DNA from: Candidatus Nitrotoga sp. LAW
GTDB taxonomy: Bacteria > Pseudomonadota > Gammaproteobacteria > Burkholderiales > Gallionellaceae
Assembly (NCBI GenBank): GCA_003402315.1
Contig: QFXI01000016.1
Span: 62,001 to 126,000 of the forward strand
DNA length: 64,000 nucleotides
Direction: 5' to 3'
Position 1 is the first letter of the stretch. The number at the start of each line of letters is the position of its first letter. Below the pieces are notes generated by a model. That model was not told the origin of the DNA. It saw nothing but the letters and a program-made list of their open reading frames with translations, and ran no database searches. A program made the translations under genes and the position numbers. Below are positions 44,342-52,483 of the stretch, piece after piece.

Positions 44342-45478
44342 ATGGTTGAACCCAATAAAGTCACAGGGCTTGCTTGGGGGCCCGGATTCCAGAGTACTGG
44401 CAGCCCAGTTGAAGTCTCTATATCGAGTCACGGGCTGCGGCTGGCCACACAGGATGAGCACGACGGCATGCCTGCTTGGAGCAAAATCTCTGTACGCCAG
44501 GGTGGGTTTAATGACAGTCAAATGATGGTCGAGTGGCATGGCCGTGCTGGGAGTTACACGCTGACAGTATCGGACATACCATCGATAGCCGCGCTTAAGG
44601 CACACCTTAAAACTGCCACCCAGCATAACGAAAATCTCAAATCTACTGGAGCCAAAAGAGGAGGGGATAGGGCGACTTTCATTTGGTCGCATGCATTTAT
44701 CTGGGGCATATTCGTATTGCCGATATTGGTGCTCGCCACGGTTCTATGGGAGCACGAGAGACTTACCGCATGGGCCATCTCATATGTCACCGTGAAACAG
44801 GAACACAAACTGGGTGAGCAAATATTCGCGCTCACCAAACGGCAACTAACACTGGTCGAAGGCCCGGGCACCAACATGGTGCGGGAGATAGGCGCACGGC
44901 TAACGCAAGGTTCTGCATATCAATATGAGTTCTATGTGGCGAACGATGCGTCGGTTAACGCTTTTGCGATGCCCGGCGGTTTCATTGTAATGAACACTGG
45001 ATTACTGGCACTAGCCGATAATGCTGAACAGGTGGCGGGCGTACTTGCGCATGAAATTCAGCACGCGGAAAAACGCCACACTTTGAATGGTATGGTGAAA
45101 TCAGCAGGTCTGATGGCAACGATCAGCTTGGTGTTTGGCGATTTAAACGGTGCGGCTGCACTTGGCTCTGATTTGATCAGGCTTAAATTTTCACGCCAGC
45201 ATGAAGCCGATGCCGATGCCGAAGGTTTGAAAGCTTTGGTTGTTTCAGGTATTTCACCCACAGGAATGCGTGATTTTTTTCAGAAAATGAGTGAAAAAGA
45301 GAGCCTAAATTTGGGGTGGTTTTCGTCTCATCCTACAAGCAACGACCGCTTCGCGTCACTTGATGCAGCCATTAAAGCGCTATTGCCGGCAGCTGTCGTG
45401 GCTAAGCCGCTACCTTATGATTATGCAGCGATTAAAGCGGTACTCCCGGCACATTTTAAACCTGGTGGAAAAATTTGA
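44342..45478 (+). CDS. M48-family metalloprotease, membrane-anchored
   Basis: A 378-residue protein. Residues 1-90 are a beta-rich domain (SPVEVSISSHGLRLATQDEHD). A membrane helix (AFIWGIFVLPILVLATVLW) follows, then an M48 peptidase with zinc-binding HEIQH (237-241) and a third ligand in SRQHEADADAEG. Substrate-cleft segments NAFAMPGGFIVMNTGLL and SSHPTSNDRFA are typical of BepA/YcaL/Oma1-like enzymes. It probably handles envelope or membrane proteins. The extra N-terminal domain is seen in a subset of bacterial M48 proteins. It follows the AIM24-like gene at 28 bp. Confidence 0.88.
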   Translation: MVEPNKVTGLAWGPGFQSTGSPVEVSISSHGLRLATQDEHDGMPAWSKISVRQGGFNDSQMMVEWHGRAGSYTLTVSDIPSIAALKAHLKTATQHNENLKSTGAKRGGDRATFIWSHAFIWGIFVLPILVLATVLWEHERLTAWAISYVTVKQEHKLGEQIFALTKRQLTLVEGPGTNMVREIGARLTQGSAYQYEFYVANDASVNAFAMPGGFIVMNTGLLALADNAEQVAGVLAHEIQHAEKRHTLNGMVKSAGLMATISLVFGDLNGAAALGSDLIRLKFSRQHEADADAEGLKALVVSGISPTGMRDFFQKMSEKESLNLGWFSSHPTSNDRFASLDAAIKALLPAAVVAKPLPYDYAAIKAVLPAHFKPGGKI

Positions 45479-45532
45479 CGGAAGAGTTCTTCGTTCCCCG
45501 GGGATGCATACCTAGCAGACTTAATCCAATAT

Positions 45533-46438
45533 TCAAGAAATAAGAGTTTCTATTTTTTCAGTTGGAATGATTACTTCTTGTAAAGACTGACCTTTGCGTG
45601 ATCCCAGGGCATACGAGTAAATCCGCGTAAATTCAGCGCCCAACAAAAAAATCTGGGCAGAGTAATATATCCACACCAACACAACTACGAGCGAACCTGC
45701 CGCTCCAAATCCTGAAGCAACGCCGCTTCTGCCAATGTAAAAGCCGATTAGAAATTTCCCGACCGTAAACAGAAACGCGGTAACCACTGCACCAATCCAT
45801 ACATCGCGCCAATCTATCTTCATCCGTGGCATTAATTTATAGATCATTGCAAATGCAATCGTAATGAGCACAAAACTCAGTGTTACATCGACTAAATTTG
45901 CCAGAAACCAAAATCCGCCAAATAAAGGTTCCCACCATTTCCCTAATGCCGCCAACGCAGCACTAAATATGAGCGAAACAATCAATAAAAAACCTATTCC
46001 CAAGATCATCGCAAAAGAAAGCAGTCGCGTGCGAATTAATCCAGACACACCCGCATCCTCGGTTTTTTTTGGTGCGCGCCATATTCTATCTAGGTCATCC
46101 TGTAGTTCAGCAAATACTGTAGTTGCGCCAATCAGGAGTAAAGCCACGCCGATAATAGTGGCAGTTACACTCTCTGTAGGCTTGCTAACGCTCTCGAGCA
46201 AACCTTGCACAACCAACGCTTCGGCTTTTCCCATAAAATTTTGTAACTGGGTAATAATTTCTCCCCTTGCCACGTCAGTACCAAAAATAAACCCAGCTAT
46301 AGATATAACAATGAGCAGAAGTGGCGCCATCGAAAACACCGCGTAATAGGCAAGTGCTGCCCCCATGCTTGGGGCATTGTCGTCAATCCACGCTGAAAAA
46401 GTGGCTTTGACAAGATTAAAGATTGGTTTGATATTCAT
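45533..46438 (-). CDS. YihY/virulence factor BrkB family membrane protein
   Basis: A 301-residue protein with six membrane helices in the YihY pattern. Its N-terminus reads KATFSAWIDDNAPSMGAALAYYAVFSMAPLLLI, and the later hallmarks are LLLIGATTVFAELQDDLDRIW and the C-terminal FGAAGSLVVVLVWIYYSAQIFLLGAEFTRIY. The function of the family is unsettled; it is not an RNase, despite the older name RNase BN. Convergent with the M48 gene. Confidence 0.92.
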   Translation of the reverse strand: MNIKPIFNLVKATFSAWIDDNAPSMGAALAYYAVFSMAPLLLIVISIAGFIFGTDVARGEIITQLQNFMGKAEALVVQGLLESVSKPTESVTATIIGVALLLIGATTVFAELQDDLDRIWRAPKKTEDAGVSGLIRTRLLSFAMILGIGFLLIVSLIFSAALAALGKWWEPLFGGFWFLANLVDVTLSFVLITIAFAMIYKLMPRMKIDWRDVWIGAVVTAFLFTVGKFLIGFYIGRSGVASGFGAAGSLVVVLVWIYYSAQIFLLGAEFTRIYSYALGSRKGQSLQEVIIPTEKIETLIS

Positions 46439-46586
46439 GGGATTACTCTGTAAAGCTGATAATAATTGTTACACATCTCTGGTTGGGGTGAAAGCTGGCT
46501 TTTATTAAATCAGTCAACGTTGTTATGGTGCTATGCGTTTTTGATTGAAGGACGGCTCCGTCGTTCATTTTTGCAAGAGGACTATA

Positions 46587-46880
46587 ATGAAAAAATTGCT
46601 ACTGGCTTTTATTACATTTGTTATTTCTACCGGCATTGCGATGGCTACTGTAAACCTAAATACGGCCACAAAGGAAGAATTAGACGGAGTGAAGGGTGTC
46701 GGCCCGGTGAAGGCACAGTCAATCATCGATTACCGTAAAAAGAATGGTTCATTCAAGAGCGTGGATGAATTGGAAAATGTTAAAGGTTTTGGTAGCAAGT
46801 CGGTAAAAAAGCTACGTTCTGAATTAACTGTAGCCGGTGCTTCTACTGCGAAGCCAGTTAAAGCAACCGAAAAAAAATAA
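46587..46880 (+). CDS. ComEA-like helix-hairpin-helix protein, exported
   Basis: A 97-residue protein: signal peptide (KKLLLAFITFVISTGIAMA) followed by a pair of helix-hairpin-helix motifs. These are VNLNTATKEELDGVKGVGPVKAQSIIDYR and FKSVDELENVKGFGSKSVKKLR, and the tail is lysine-rich. Such small ComEA relatives bind double-stranded DNA in the periplasm and can take part in DNA uptake. GAGGA precedes the ATG at 46587; an earlier in-frame start (46545) would bury the signal peptide. No other competence gene is seen nearby. Confidence 0.85.
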   Translation: MKKLLLAFITFVISTGIAMATVNLNTATKEELDGVKGVGPVKAQSIIDYRKKNGSFKSVDELENVKGFGSKSVKKLRSELTVAGASTAKPVKATEKK

Positions 46881-46992
46881 AATTAAGAAACAGTTTAATG
46901 TGATGTACTGTTTTATTACTTTTTATCTCTGACTAGATACACTGATTGCGGTCACTTTAGACCATTTAAAGTTTGATCTCTGTTTTTGATGT

Positions 46993-47047
46993 GGTATAAA
47001 TAACAACCCCGTCTAGCGTAAGTTTTGACGGGGTTATTATTTATACC
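46993..47047. terminator. Long inverted repeat, likely transcription terminator
   Basis: Two 21-base arms (46993-47013 and 47027-47047) pair at 20 of 21 positions around a 13-base loop. The inner stem is AACCCCGTC/GACGGGGTT and the outer part is AT-rich. The A-rich and T-rich outer arms let it act as a terminator in either direction. It lies between the ComEA-like gene and cysM. Confidence 0.75.
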
Positions 47048-47091
47048 CTTACGTAACGGAAGATAAAACCCTTTGTTTCAGGACCATATAG

Positions 47092-47979
47092 ATGTACCAC
47101 ACTATTGAACATTTTGTTGGCAACACACCGCTAGTTCGGCTAAAACGTATTCCCGGTGTCACGAGCAATGTGCTATTAGCCAAGCTGGAAGGCAACAATC
47201 CTGCCGGCTCGGTGAAAGATCGTCCGGCGCTGTCAATGATCATGCAGGCCGAAAAACGCGGTGATATTAAACCGGGTGACACCTTAATAGAAGCTACCAG
47301 TGGCAATACTGGCATTGCGCTTGCGATGGTAGCGGCCATGCGAGGCTACAAGATGATACTGGTGATGCCTGAAAACCAGAGCATCGAGCGTCGCCAGAGC
47401 ATGCGCGCATATGGCGCGGAATTGGTGCTGACATCAAAGGAGGGCAGCATGGAATTGGCGCGCGATATGGCGGAGAAAATGCGCGACGAAGGGCGCGGGA
47501 TCATCCTCGACCAATTTGCTAACGCGGACAATCCTCTTGCACATTATCAGGGCACTGCACCGGAAATTTGGCGAGACACACAGGGCAGCATCACTCATTT
47601 CATTAGCAGTATGGGCACCACCGGCACAATCATGGGGTGTTCGCGCTATTTCAAGGAAAAAAACCCCCACATTCAAATCATCGGCGCACAACCGGAAGAG
47701 GGTGCGCAAATCCCCGGCATTCGCAAATGGCCTGAAGCTTATCTGCCGAAAATTTATGACACCAAACGTGTAGATAAGCTGGAGAACGTTGGTCAGCAAG
47801 AGGCGGAGGAAATGACTCGTCGCCTGGCGAGCGAGGAAGGCATATTCTGCGGAATCTCATCTGGTGGTGCGCTGGCAGTGGCGCTGCGCGTAGCACAGAC
47901 GGTGCAGAACGCAACCATCGTGTTCATTGTGTGTGATCGTGGAGATCGCTATTTGAGTACAGGTGTGTTTCCGGCGTGA
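47092..47979 (+). CDS. cysM: Cysteine synthase B (O-acetylserine sulfhydrylase, CysM type)
   Basis: A 295-residue PLP enzyme that makes cysteine from O-acetylserine and sulfide or thiosulfate. It has PLP lysine Lys42 in NPAGSVKDRPA, the substrate loop EATSGNTGIALA, the phosphate-binding SSMGTTGTIMG and the C-terminal FCGISSGGALAVALR. CysM-type features are NPAGSVKDRPALSMI and ERRQSMRAYGAELVLT rather than the CysK forms. AGGA precedes the ATG. It stands just after the long terminator and is probably monocistronic. Confidence 0.94.
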   Translation: MYHTIEHFVGNTPLVRLKRIPGVTSNVLLAKLEGNNPAGSVKDRPALSMIMQAEKRGDIKPGDTLIEATSGNTGIALAMVAAMRGYKMILVMPENQSIERRQSMRAYGAELVLTSKEGSMELARDMAEKMRDEGRGIILDQFANADNPLAHYQGTAPEIWRDTQGSITHFISSMGTTGTIMGCSRYFKEKNPHIQIIGAQPEEGAQIPGIRKWPEAYLPKIYDTKRVDKLENVGQQEAEEMTRRLASEEGIFCGISSGGALAVALRVAQTVQNATIVFIVCDRGDRYLSTGVFPA

Positions 47980-48006
47980 TCTGCTTGCTTTTGAAATTAA
48001 GGCAAT

Positions 48007-48183
48007 GCTGAACAAGTCCCTCCGTTCGGGCTGAGTTTGATATTCGTCCGCAAGCCGAAAGGCGTAGGCAAGAAACAGGGCAGCCCCAGCTCCGTTCGGG
48101 CTGAGCCTGTCGAAGCCATTGGCAACTTCTTGATTAGCAAGGCGTACATTTCGACCAGCTCAACGCGAACGGACTTGTTCAGC
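48007..48183. repeat. Palindromic repeat element with 13-bp inverted ends
   Basis: GCTGAACAAGTCC (48007-48019) is repeated in inverse orientation, exactly, at 48171-48183. Inside are two copies of TCCGTTCGGGCTGAG (48021 and 48091), the second followed by CCTGTCGAAGCC, and an inverted partner near 48160 (CTCAACGCGAACGG). The element is 177 bp, non-coding and folds on itself. The inner motif belongs to a family of dispersed repeats that are common in betaproteobacterial genomes. Confidence 0.65.
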
Positions 48184-48212
48184 CTGGCCTTAAGGATCTT
48201 GGATCCTCGAAG

Positions 48213-50066
48213 CTAGATTCCTTCTTCCATCGCCATTTCAAGCTCCAGCCAGCTTTCCTCCAATTCGGCCACTTTTTGTTCAAAGCTTGTATGCAGAGCG
48301 TTCAGCTTCATGATTTCATCACGGTCAGGATTGACATAGGTAGCTGGATCGGCCAATTGGCGGTTGACTTCGGCCAGTTCCGCCTGAGCTTTTGACAGCG
48401 CGGCTTCGAGTTTGGATTGTTTCGATAGAAGTACCTTCCTATTTGGCTTGGATACGGTTGACTGGCGCGATTTTTCTGGTTGAGCTTGAGTCGTTTCGCG
48501 CGGGCGGCGTGTTTCAATCCAATTTTTGTAGTCTTCCAAATCGCCATCAAACAGTTTGGCATTACCATCCGCAACCAGCCATAACTCATCGGCTACGGCG
48601 CGGATCAAGCTGCGATCGTGGGACACCAATACCACTGCGCCGGTGTATTCCTCAAGCGCCAGGGTGAGGGCGTCGCGCATGTCCAAATCAAGGTGGTTGG
48701 TTGGTTCGTCGAGCAACAATAAATGTGGCTTTTGCCAAGCAAGCAGGGCCAGCGCCAAACGGCTTTTTTCGCCACCGGAAAAGCTGGACACCGGGCGATC
48801 TTCGCTATCTCCAGCCAGACCAAAGCGGCCGAGAAAAGTGCGCAGTGCCAGTGTTGTTGTTTTGGGCGCCAGCTTTTCCATGTGTTGCAAAGGCGTAGCC
48901 GCGCTGTCCAGGTTTTCCAGCTGATGCTGGGCGAAGTAACCGATGCGGATATCGGGCGTAATTTCCAGCTTGCCTGAGGTGGGCTTAAGCTCGCCCACCA
49001 ACAGTTTAATCAGAGTGGATTTTCCGGCGCCATTCGGCCCCAGCAGGGCGATGCGCGCGCCCGCCCGCAGCACCAAGTCGACGTTATGAAATAGGGCCTT
49101 GTCACCATAACTAAAGCCCATTTTATCGGCATGCAGTAATAAGTCGGGGCTACGCTCCGGTGCTTCGATCTCCAGCTCGAAATGGCCGTCTGTAATATGG
49201 GCCGGTGCGATGCGCGTGAGCCGCTCCAACGCTTTAACGCGGCTCTGTGCCTGCTTGGCTTTGGTTGCTTTGGCACTGAAGCGGCGGACAAAATCTTCCA
49301 AGTGCGCGATTTTTTCCTGCTGCTGGTGAAAAGCTTGGTTTTGCTGTGCTATGCGCTCGGCGCGGGCGCGCTCGAAATCGTCGTAGTTTCCGCTGTAACA
49401 ATCAATCACCTGGTTGTTAACATGGGCAATGCGGTTGACGCAGGCATTGAGAAACTCGCGATCATGCGAAACCAGAATAAGGCTGCCGGGGTAGCGAGCA
49501 AGGTATTGTTCAAGCCAAAGAATTGCCTCCAAGTCGAGGTGATTGGTGGGTTCATCCAGCAACAGTAAATCGGCTCTATGCATTAGTGCGCGGGCTAGAT
49601 TCAAACGCATGCGCCAACCTCCGGAAAAACTGCTTACCGGGCGCTCCAGTGTGTCGTTGGCAAAACCTAATCCATTCAGCAGTTGAGCGGCACGGGCTTT
49701 GGCCACGTAGCCATTAATTGCCTCGTAGCGGTGCTGAGCCTCAAACCAGGCTGGATCATGCTGTTCTCGTGCCAGATTTTTTTCAAGCTCACGCAACTCC
49801 ACGTCGCCGTCGAGCACGAACTCCAAAGCGGGCTGATCCGAGTTAGCGATTTCCTGCTCGACAAAAGCGATTGTCTTGCCGGATTGCAGCGAGATTTCGC
49901 CGCTGTCCGGCAAAACTTCGCCGCGAATAAGTCGAAATAGCGTGGATTTGCCGCAGCCATTTTTGCCTACCAACCCGATACGTTGGCTGGCGTACGCCTG
50001 AAAATTTACTTGCTGCAATAGAGTCGTACCGCCTTGCAGGTATGTCAGATTTTGAATGTTTAGCAT
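48213..50066 (-). CDS. yheS: ABC-F family ATPase (YheS-like)
   Basis: A 617-residue protein with two ABC ATPase domains and no membrane segment. The N-domain has Walker A GLVGKNGCGKST, signature SSFSGGWRMRL and Walker B LLLLDEPTNHLDLE. The C-domain has LLGPNGAGKST, SSFSGGEKSRL and LLLLDEPTNHLDLD. The interdomain linker (about 80 residues) and a C-terminal coiled coil (SKLEAALSKAQAELAEVNRQL) fit the YheS type of translation-associated ABC-F factors. The start MLNIQNLTYLQGG at 50066 is chosen over a longer frame to 50141 because the domain begins there. Confidence 0.92.
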   Translation of the reverse strand: MLNIQNLTYLQGGTTLLQQVNFQAYASQRIGLVGKNGCGKSTLFRLIRGEVLPDSGEISLQSGKTIAFVEQEIANSDQPALEFVLDGDVELRELEKNLAREQHDPAWFEAQHRYEAINGYVAKARAAQLLNGLGFANDTLERPVSSFSGGWRMRLNLARALMHRADLLLLDEPTNHLDLEAILWLEQYLARYPGSLILVSHDREFLNACVNRIAHVNNQVIDCYSGNYDDFERARAERIAQQNQAFHQQQEKIAHLEDFVRRFSAKATKAKQAQSRVKALERLTRIAPAHITDGHFELEIEAPERSPDLLLHADKMGFSYGDKALFHNVDLVLRAGARIALLGPNGAGKSTLIKLLVGELKPTSGKLEITPDIRIGYFAQHQLENLDSAATPLQHMEKLAPKTTTLALRTFLGRFGLAGDSEDRPVSSFSGGEKSRLALALLAWQKPHLLLLDEPTNHLDLDMRDALTLALEEYTGAVVLVSHDRSLIRAVADELWLVADGNAKLFDGDLEDYKNWIETRRPRETTQAQPEKSRQSTVSKPNRKVLLSKQSKLEAALSKAQAELAEVNRQLADPATYVNPDRDEIMKLNALHTSFEQKVAELEESWLELEMAMEEGI

Positions 50067-50393
50067 GGTGTAATGATAACAGACGTGCCACGTCTTAAAT
50101 ATTAGAGCGGAAGCTGGGTTAGTCTGTCCGATTGCGGCCACAAGTAAAAGTTTTACTAACGATAATCAGTATTATTGTTAGTCAGCTTTTCGGCCTTTGC
50201 CGCCGGTGGCGTCCAGATGAAACTATGACCGGTAAGCAGCCTTCAGCGGTCATAGGCGCTGAAATCATTCAGAATGGCTGCTTTCTTGAAACGCGACTGC
50301 GTGCTTTCGACACGTTGCAGACAGTCGACTTTCCCAATTAGAGGTACTTGGTAACCTGTTGCTAACTGAAGTAGATACTCAGGGAGAAAGTTC
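50067..50393. other. Intergenic region with a 28-bp palindrome
   Basis: No supported gene. ACTAACGATAAT (50155-50166) and ATTATTGTTAGT (50171-50182) form an inverted repeat with one mismatch around CAGT. It could be a terminator or an operator. It is not a good Fur box: the half-site spacing does not fit. The rest looks like dispersed non-coding repeat filler. Confidence 0.45.
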
Positions 50394-51485
50394 TCAATCT
50401 TCACACAGTAGGCTATCGGCAAACTCCTGAGCATGGATCACAATGTGATCATCAGAGGATGACACCTCGTGCTGCTGATAGATTTCTATTAGATCATCAT
50501 AATTAATCATGCGCGACCCGATTTTCCCCGCATTAAAAAGATATTCAAAAGCTTCGCTTGATAACGAAGTGCCCAACATCGATTTGTATGTAAGAGTGTC
50601 CACGCCTCGCTCACTTATTGTTTTGCAATCGTTGATTCTGCAAATCGGGAGGTGCTCACCGGAACTAATGAATTTCTGATCGGGGCGCTGCAATTTATCC
50701 GTTGGGCGAAGAAAGGCTGCGCAGTATGGAAAGCGATAACTTCCGCTCGATTTTGTGCAATTGCAGAGGCCATTCTTGCAAGTGAATATCTCTAATCGTT
50801 TAAGCTGAGCCTGCATTCTTGGATCGCTAAGTCTAAGCATCTTGTCTTCCCAGACCTTGTACTGGACTGCAACTATGCTTGCTTCCGCTTTGCATGGGTC
50901 ATGACGTTCATAGATTATGTCAGCACCAGTTACATGCTCCGGCCTGTCTGGATGGAGAACCCGAACCCTGAGAACATTACCGTCTGGAAGCTGAAAGTCC
51001 TTGCGTGCCTTTCCAGAATCGAGTTCGGGCAGTTTTCTTTCGATATTGTACGCATCTCGAAATATAAGCTGGTTTTCAGAATGTTTTTCTAACGATAATT
51101 CCTGCTTGGCGCTTTTGAGAATAACTAGGCGGCGCTTAAGTTGATCAACTCTTTCTCGATTACTTTTTTCTTGTTTGGCTATATCGAGCAACCCCTCGAT
51201 ATCTTCAATGTCAGCGTCAATCAGATCTAAAGGTTTGACAGTCATCGCTCTCTTAATCGACCAAAGCCGGGCTCTCTGGCGGTACTCTTTCGACGTGTCG
51301 CTCTCTCGCTCTCGGCGAAGTACGCTTACTTCAGGGCCAAGTAGGTCAGGATATAGTTGGCCGCCGAACTCGAGAGCATTGTCATAGGTTGATTTCGCCA
51401 TGTCGCCTTTTGTTGCCATTTTGAGCAACTCGCGAAATGCATTTAGTGCCACCCATTCAGAATCGAGTCGAGAATTTTTCAGCAT
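50394..51485 (-). CDS. Unrecognised protein, possible PD-(D/E)XK-type nuclease domain
   Basis: A 363-residue protein I cannot place in a family. Residues 1-150 are helical and charged, with coiled-coil-like stretches (DIAKQEKSNRERVDQLKRRL). A mixed alpha/beta part follows with VTGADIIYE (Asp189) and, after a short strand, IVAVQYKVW (Gln208-x-Lys210). That spacing and form, D...(E/Q)xK, is what Mrr-like PD-(D/E)XK nucleases show. The C-terminal part has six cysteines (236, 241, 243, 255, 282, 287) that could bind zinc. It is next to a tyrosine recombinase, in an accessory region. The nuclease idea is inference from motif only. Confidence 0.65.
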   Translation of the reverse strand: MLKNSRLDSEWVALNAFRELLKMATKGDMAKSTYDNALEFGGQLYPDLLGPEVSVLRRERESDTSKEYRQRARLWSIKRAMTVKPLDLIDADIEDIEGLLDIAKQEKSNRERVDQLKRRLVILKSAKQELSLEKHSENQLIFRDAYNIERKLPELDSGKARKDFQLPDGNVLRVRVLHPDRPEHVTGADIIYERHDPCKAEASIVAVQYKVWEDKMLRLSDPRMQAQLKRLEIFTCKNGLCNCTKSSGSYRFPYCAAFLRPTDKLQRPDQKFISSGEHLPICRINDCKTISERGVDTLTYKSMLGTSLSSEAFEYLFNAGKIGSRMINYDDLIEIYQQHEVSSSDDHIVIHAQEFADSLLCED

Positions 51486-51683
51486 TTTTTCCCTCTATCA
51501 ATGGTGGTAGTTGAAGGCCTACCTGCGAATTTATCTGTCAGTCAGTATAAGCGTTAATAATGCAGGCAGGTGCGAATGACTCCTTATGGCACCCAGCACT
51601 CATAGTGTGAGTGTATTCCAAAGCGGACGCCGACAAAAGCAAGCCGCAGAATCAGATTCCGTTCAATCATCAAGGAGTCTGAA

Positions 51684-52298
51684 ATGGAAACCTCTCAAAC
51701 CCGTGAACCCTGGAATAAAGGCAAACTGATCGGGCAGAAGCCACCACTAAAGCTGAAAGACATCTGGGCTATTCGTATCCGTCTGCAACTCGGTAAACGC
51801 ATCCGTGACCTGGCAATGTTTAACTTGGCTATCGACAGCAAGCTTCGCGGCTGCGATCTTGTTACCCTACGGGTTCGCGATGTTGCCCATGGCAACCAGA
51901 TGTTATCGCGGGCGATTATCGTTCAACGAAAGACGCAGCGGCCTGTGCAATTTGAGCTGACGGAAGATACCAGAAATGCGGTCTCTGCTTGGATTGCCAA
52001 GGCTAATCTCAAATTGGAGCAGTACTTGTTTCCAAGTCGCCTGAAGAATTCTCTGCATATTTCAACGCGGCAATACGCCAGAATCGTACATAGATGGGTT
52101 GCTTCTATTGGCCTTGACCCTACTGTTTATGGTACGCATACGATGCGCAGAACCAAGGCAACTATGATTTACAGGAGAACAAAAAACCTTCGGGCAGTAC
52201 AACTGTTGTTGGGGCACTCGAAGTTGGAAAGCACCGTGCGCTACTTGGGGATAGAAGTTGACGATGCACTGGAGATTTCCGAACAAACCGAGATATAA
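51684..52298 (+). CDS. Small tyrosine recombinase (FimB-size)
   Basis: A 204-residue integrase with the full catalytic set: Arg55 (SKLRGCDL), Lys83 (QRKTQRPVQ), His152 and Arg155 (THTMRRTK), His178 (LLGHSKLES) and nucleophile Tyr187 (VRYLGI). Only a short N-terminal segment precedes the catalytic domain, as in FimB/FimE-size recombinases, so it lacks the usual SAM-like arm-binding domain. AAGGAG precedes the ATG. It may invert or integrate local DNA. It lies between the unrecognised gene and pssA, with short direct repeats just downstream. Confidence 0.88.
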   Translation: METSQTREPWNKGKLIGQKPPLKLKDIWAIRIRLQLGKRIRDLAMFNLAIDSKLRGCDLVTLRVRDVAHGNQMLSRAIIVQRKTQRPVQFELTEDTRNAVSAWIAKANLKLEQYLFPSRLKNSLHISTRQYARIVHRWVASIGLDPTVYGTHTMRRTKATMIYRRTKNLRAVQLLLGHSKLESTVRYLGIEVDDALEISEQTEI

Positions 52299-52394
52299 CC
52301 AACGGGTTTGCGGCTGACCTTCCGGTCAGTCGGTCCCTTGCTCGCCATATTCCGCTGGTTCCCACCTAATGACAGCTTTGCGGTAGCATGGCGC

Positions 52395-52466
52395 TATGAG
52401 TGCACTGTGCCAATTCCGCCTTTTGATTGCCAGTCCTATGAGCGGTGATATGAGTACAATGTGCCC
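52395..52466 (+). repeat. Pair of 18-bp imperfect direct repeats
   Basis: TATGAGTGCACTGTGCCA (52395-52412) and TATGAGTACAATGTGCCC (52449-52466) match at 15 of 18 positions, 54 bases apart, between the recombinase and pssA. They could be recombinase sites or regulatory repeats; nothing further supports either. Confidence 0.4.
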
Positions 52467-52483
52467 AGCTAATACCCGTATTT

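Noticed and set aside
50155-50182. Fur box reading of the palindrome GATAAT...ATTATT
   Set aside because: Half-site spacing and flanks do not fit the Fur consensus; kept only as an inverted repeat.
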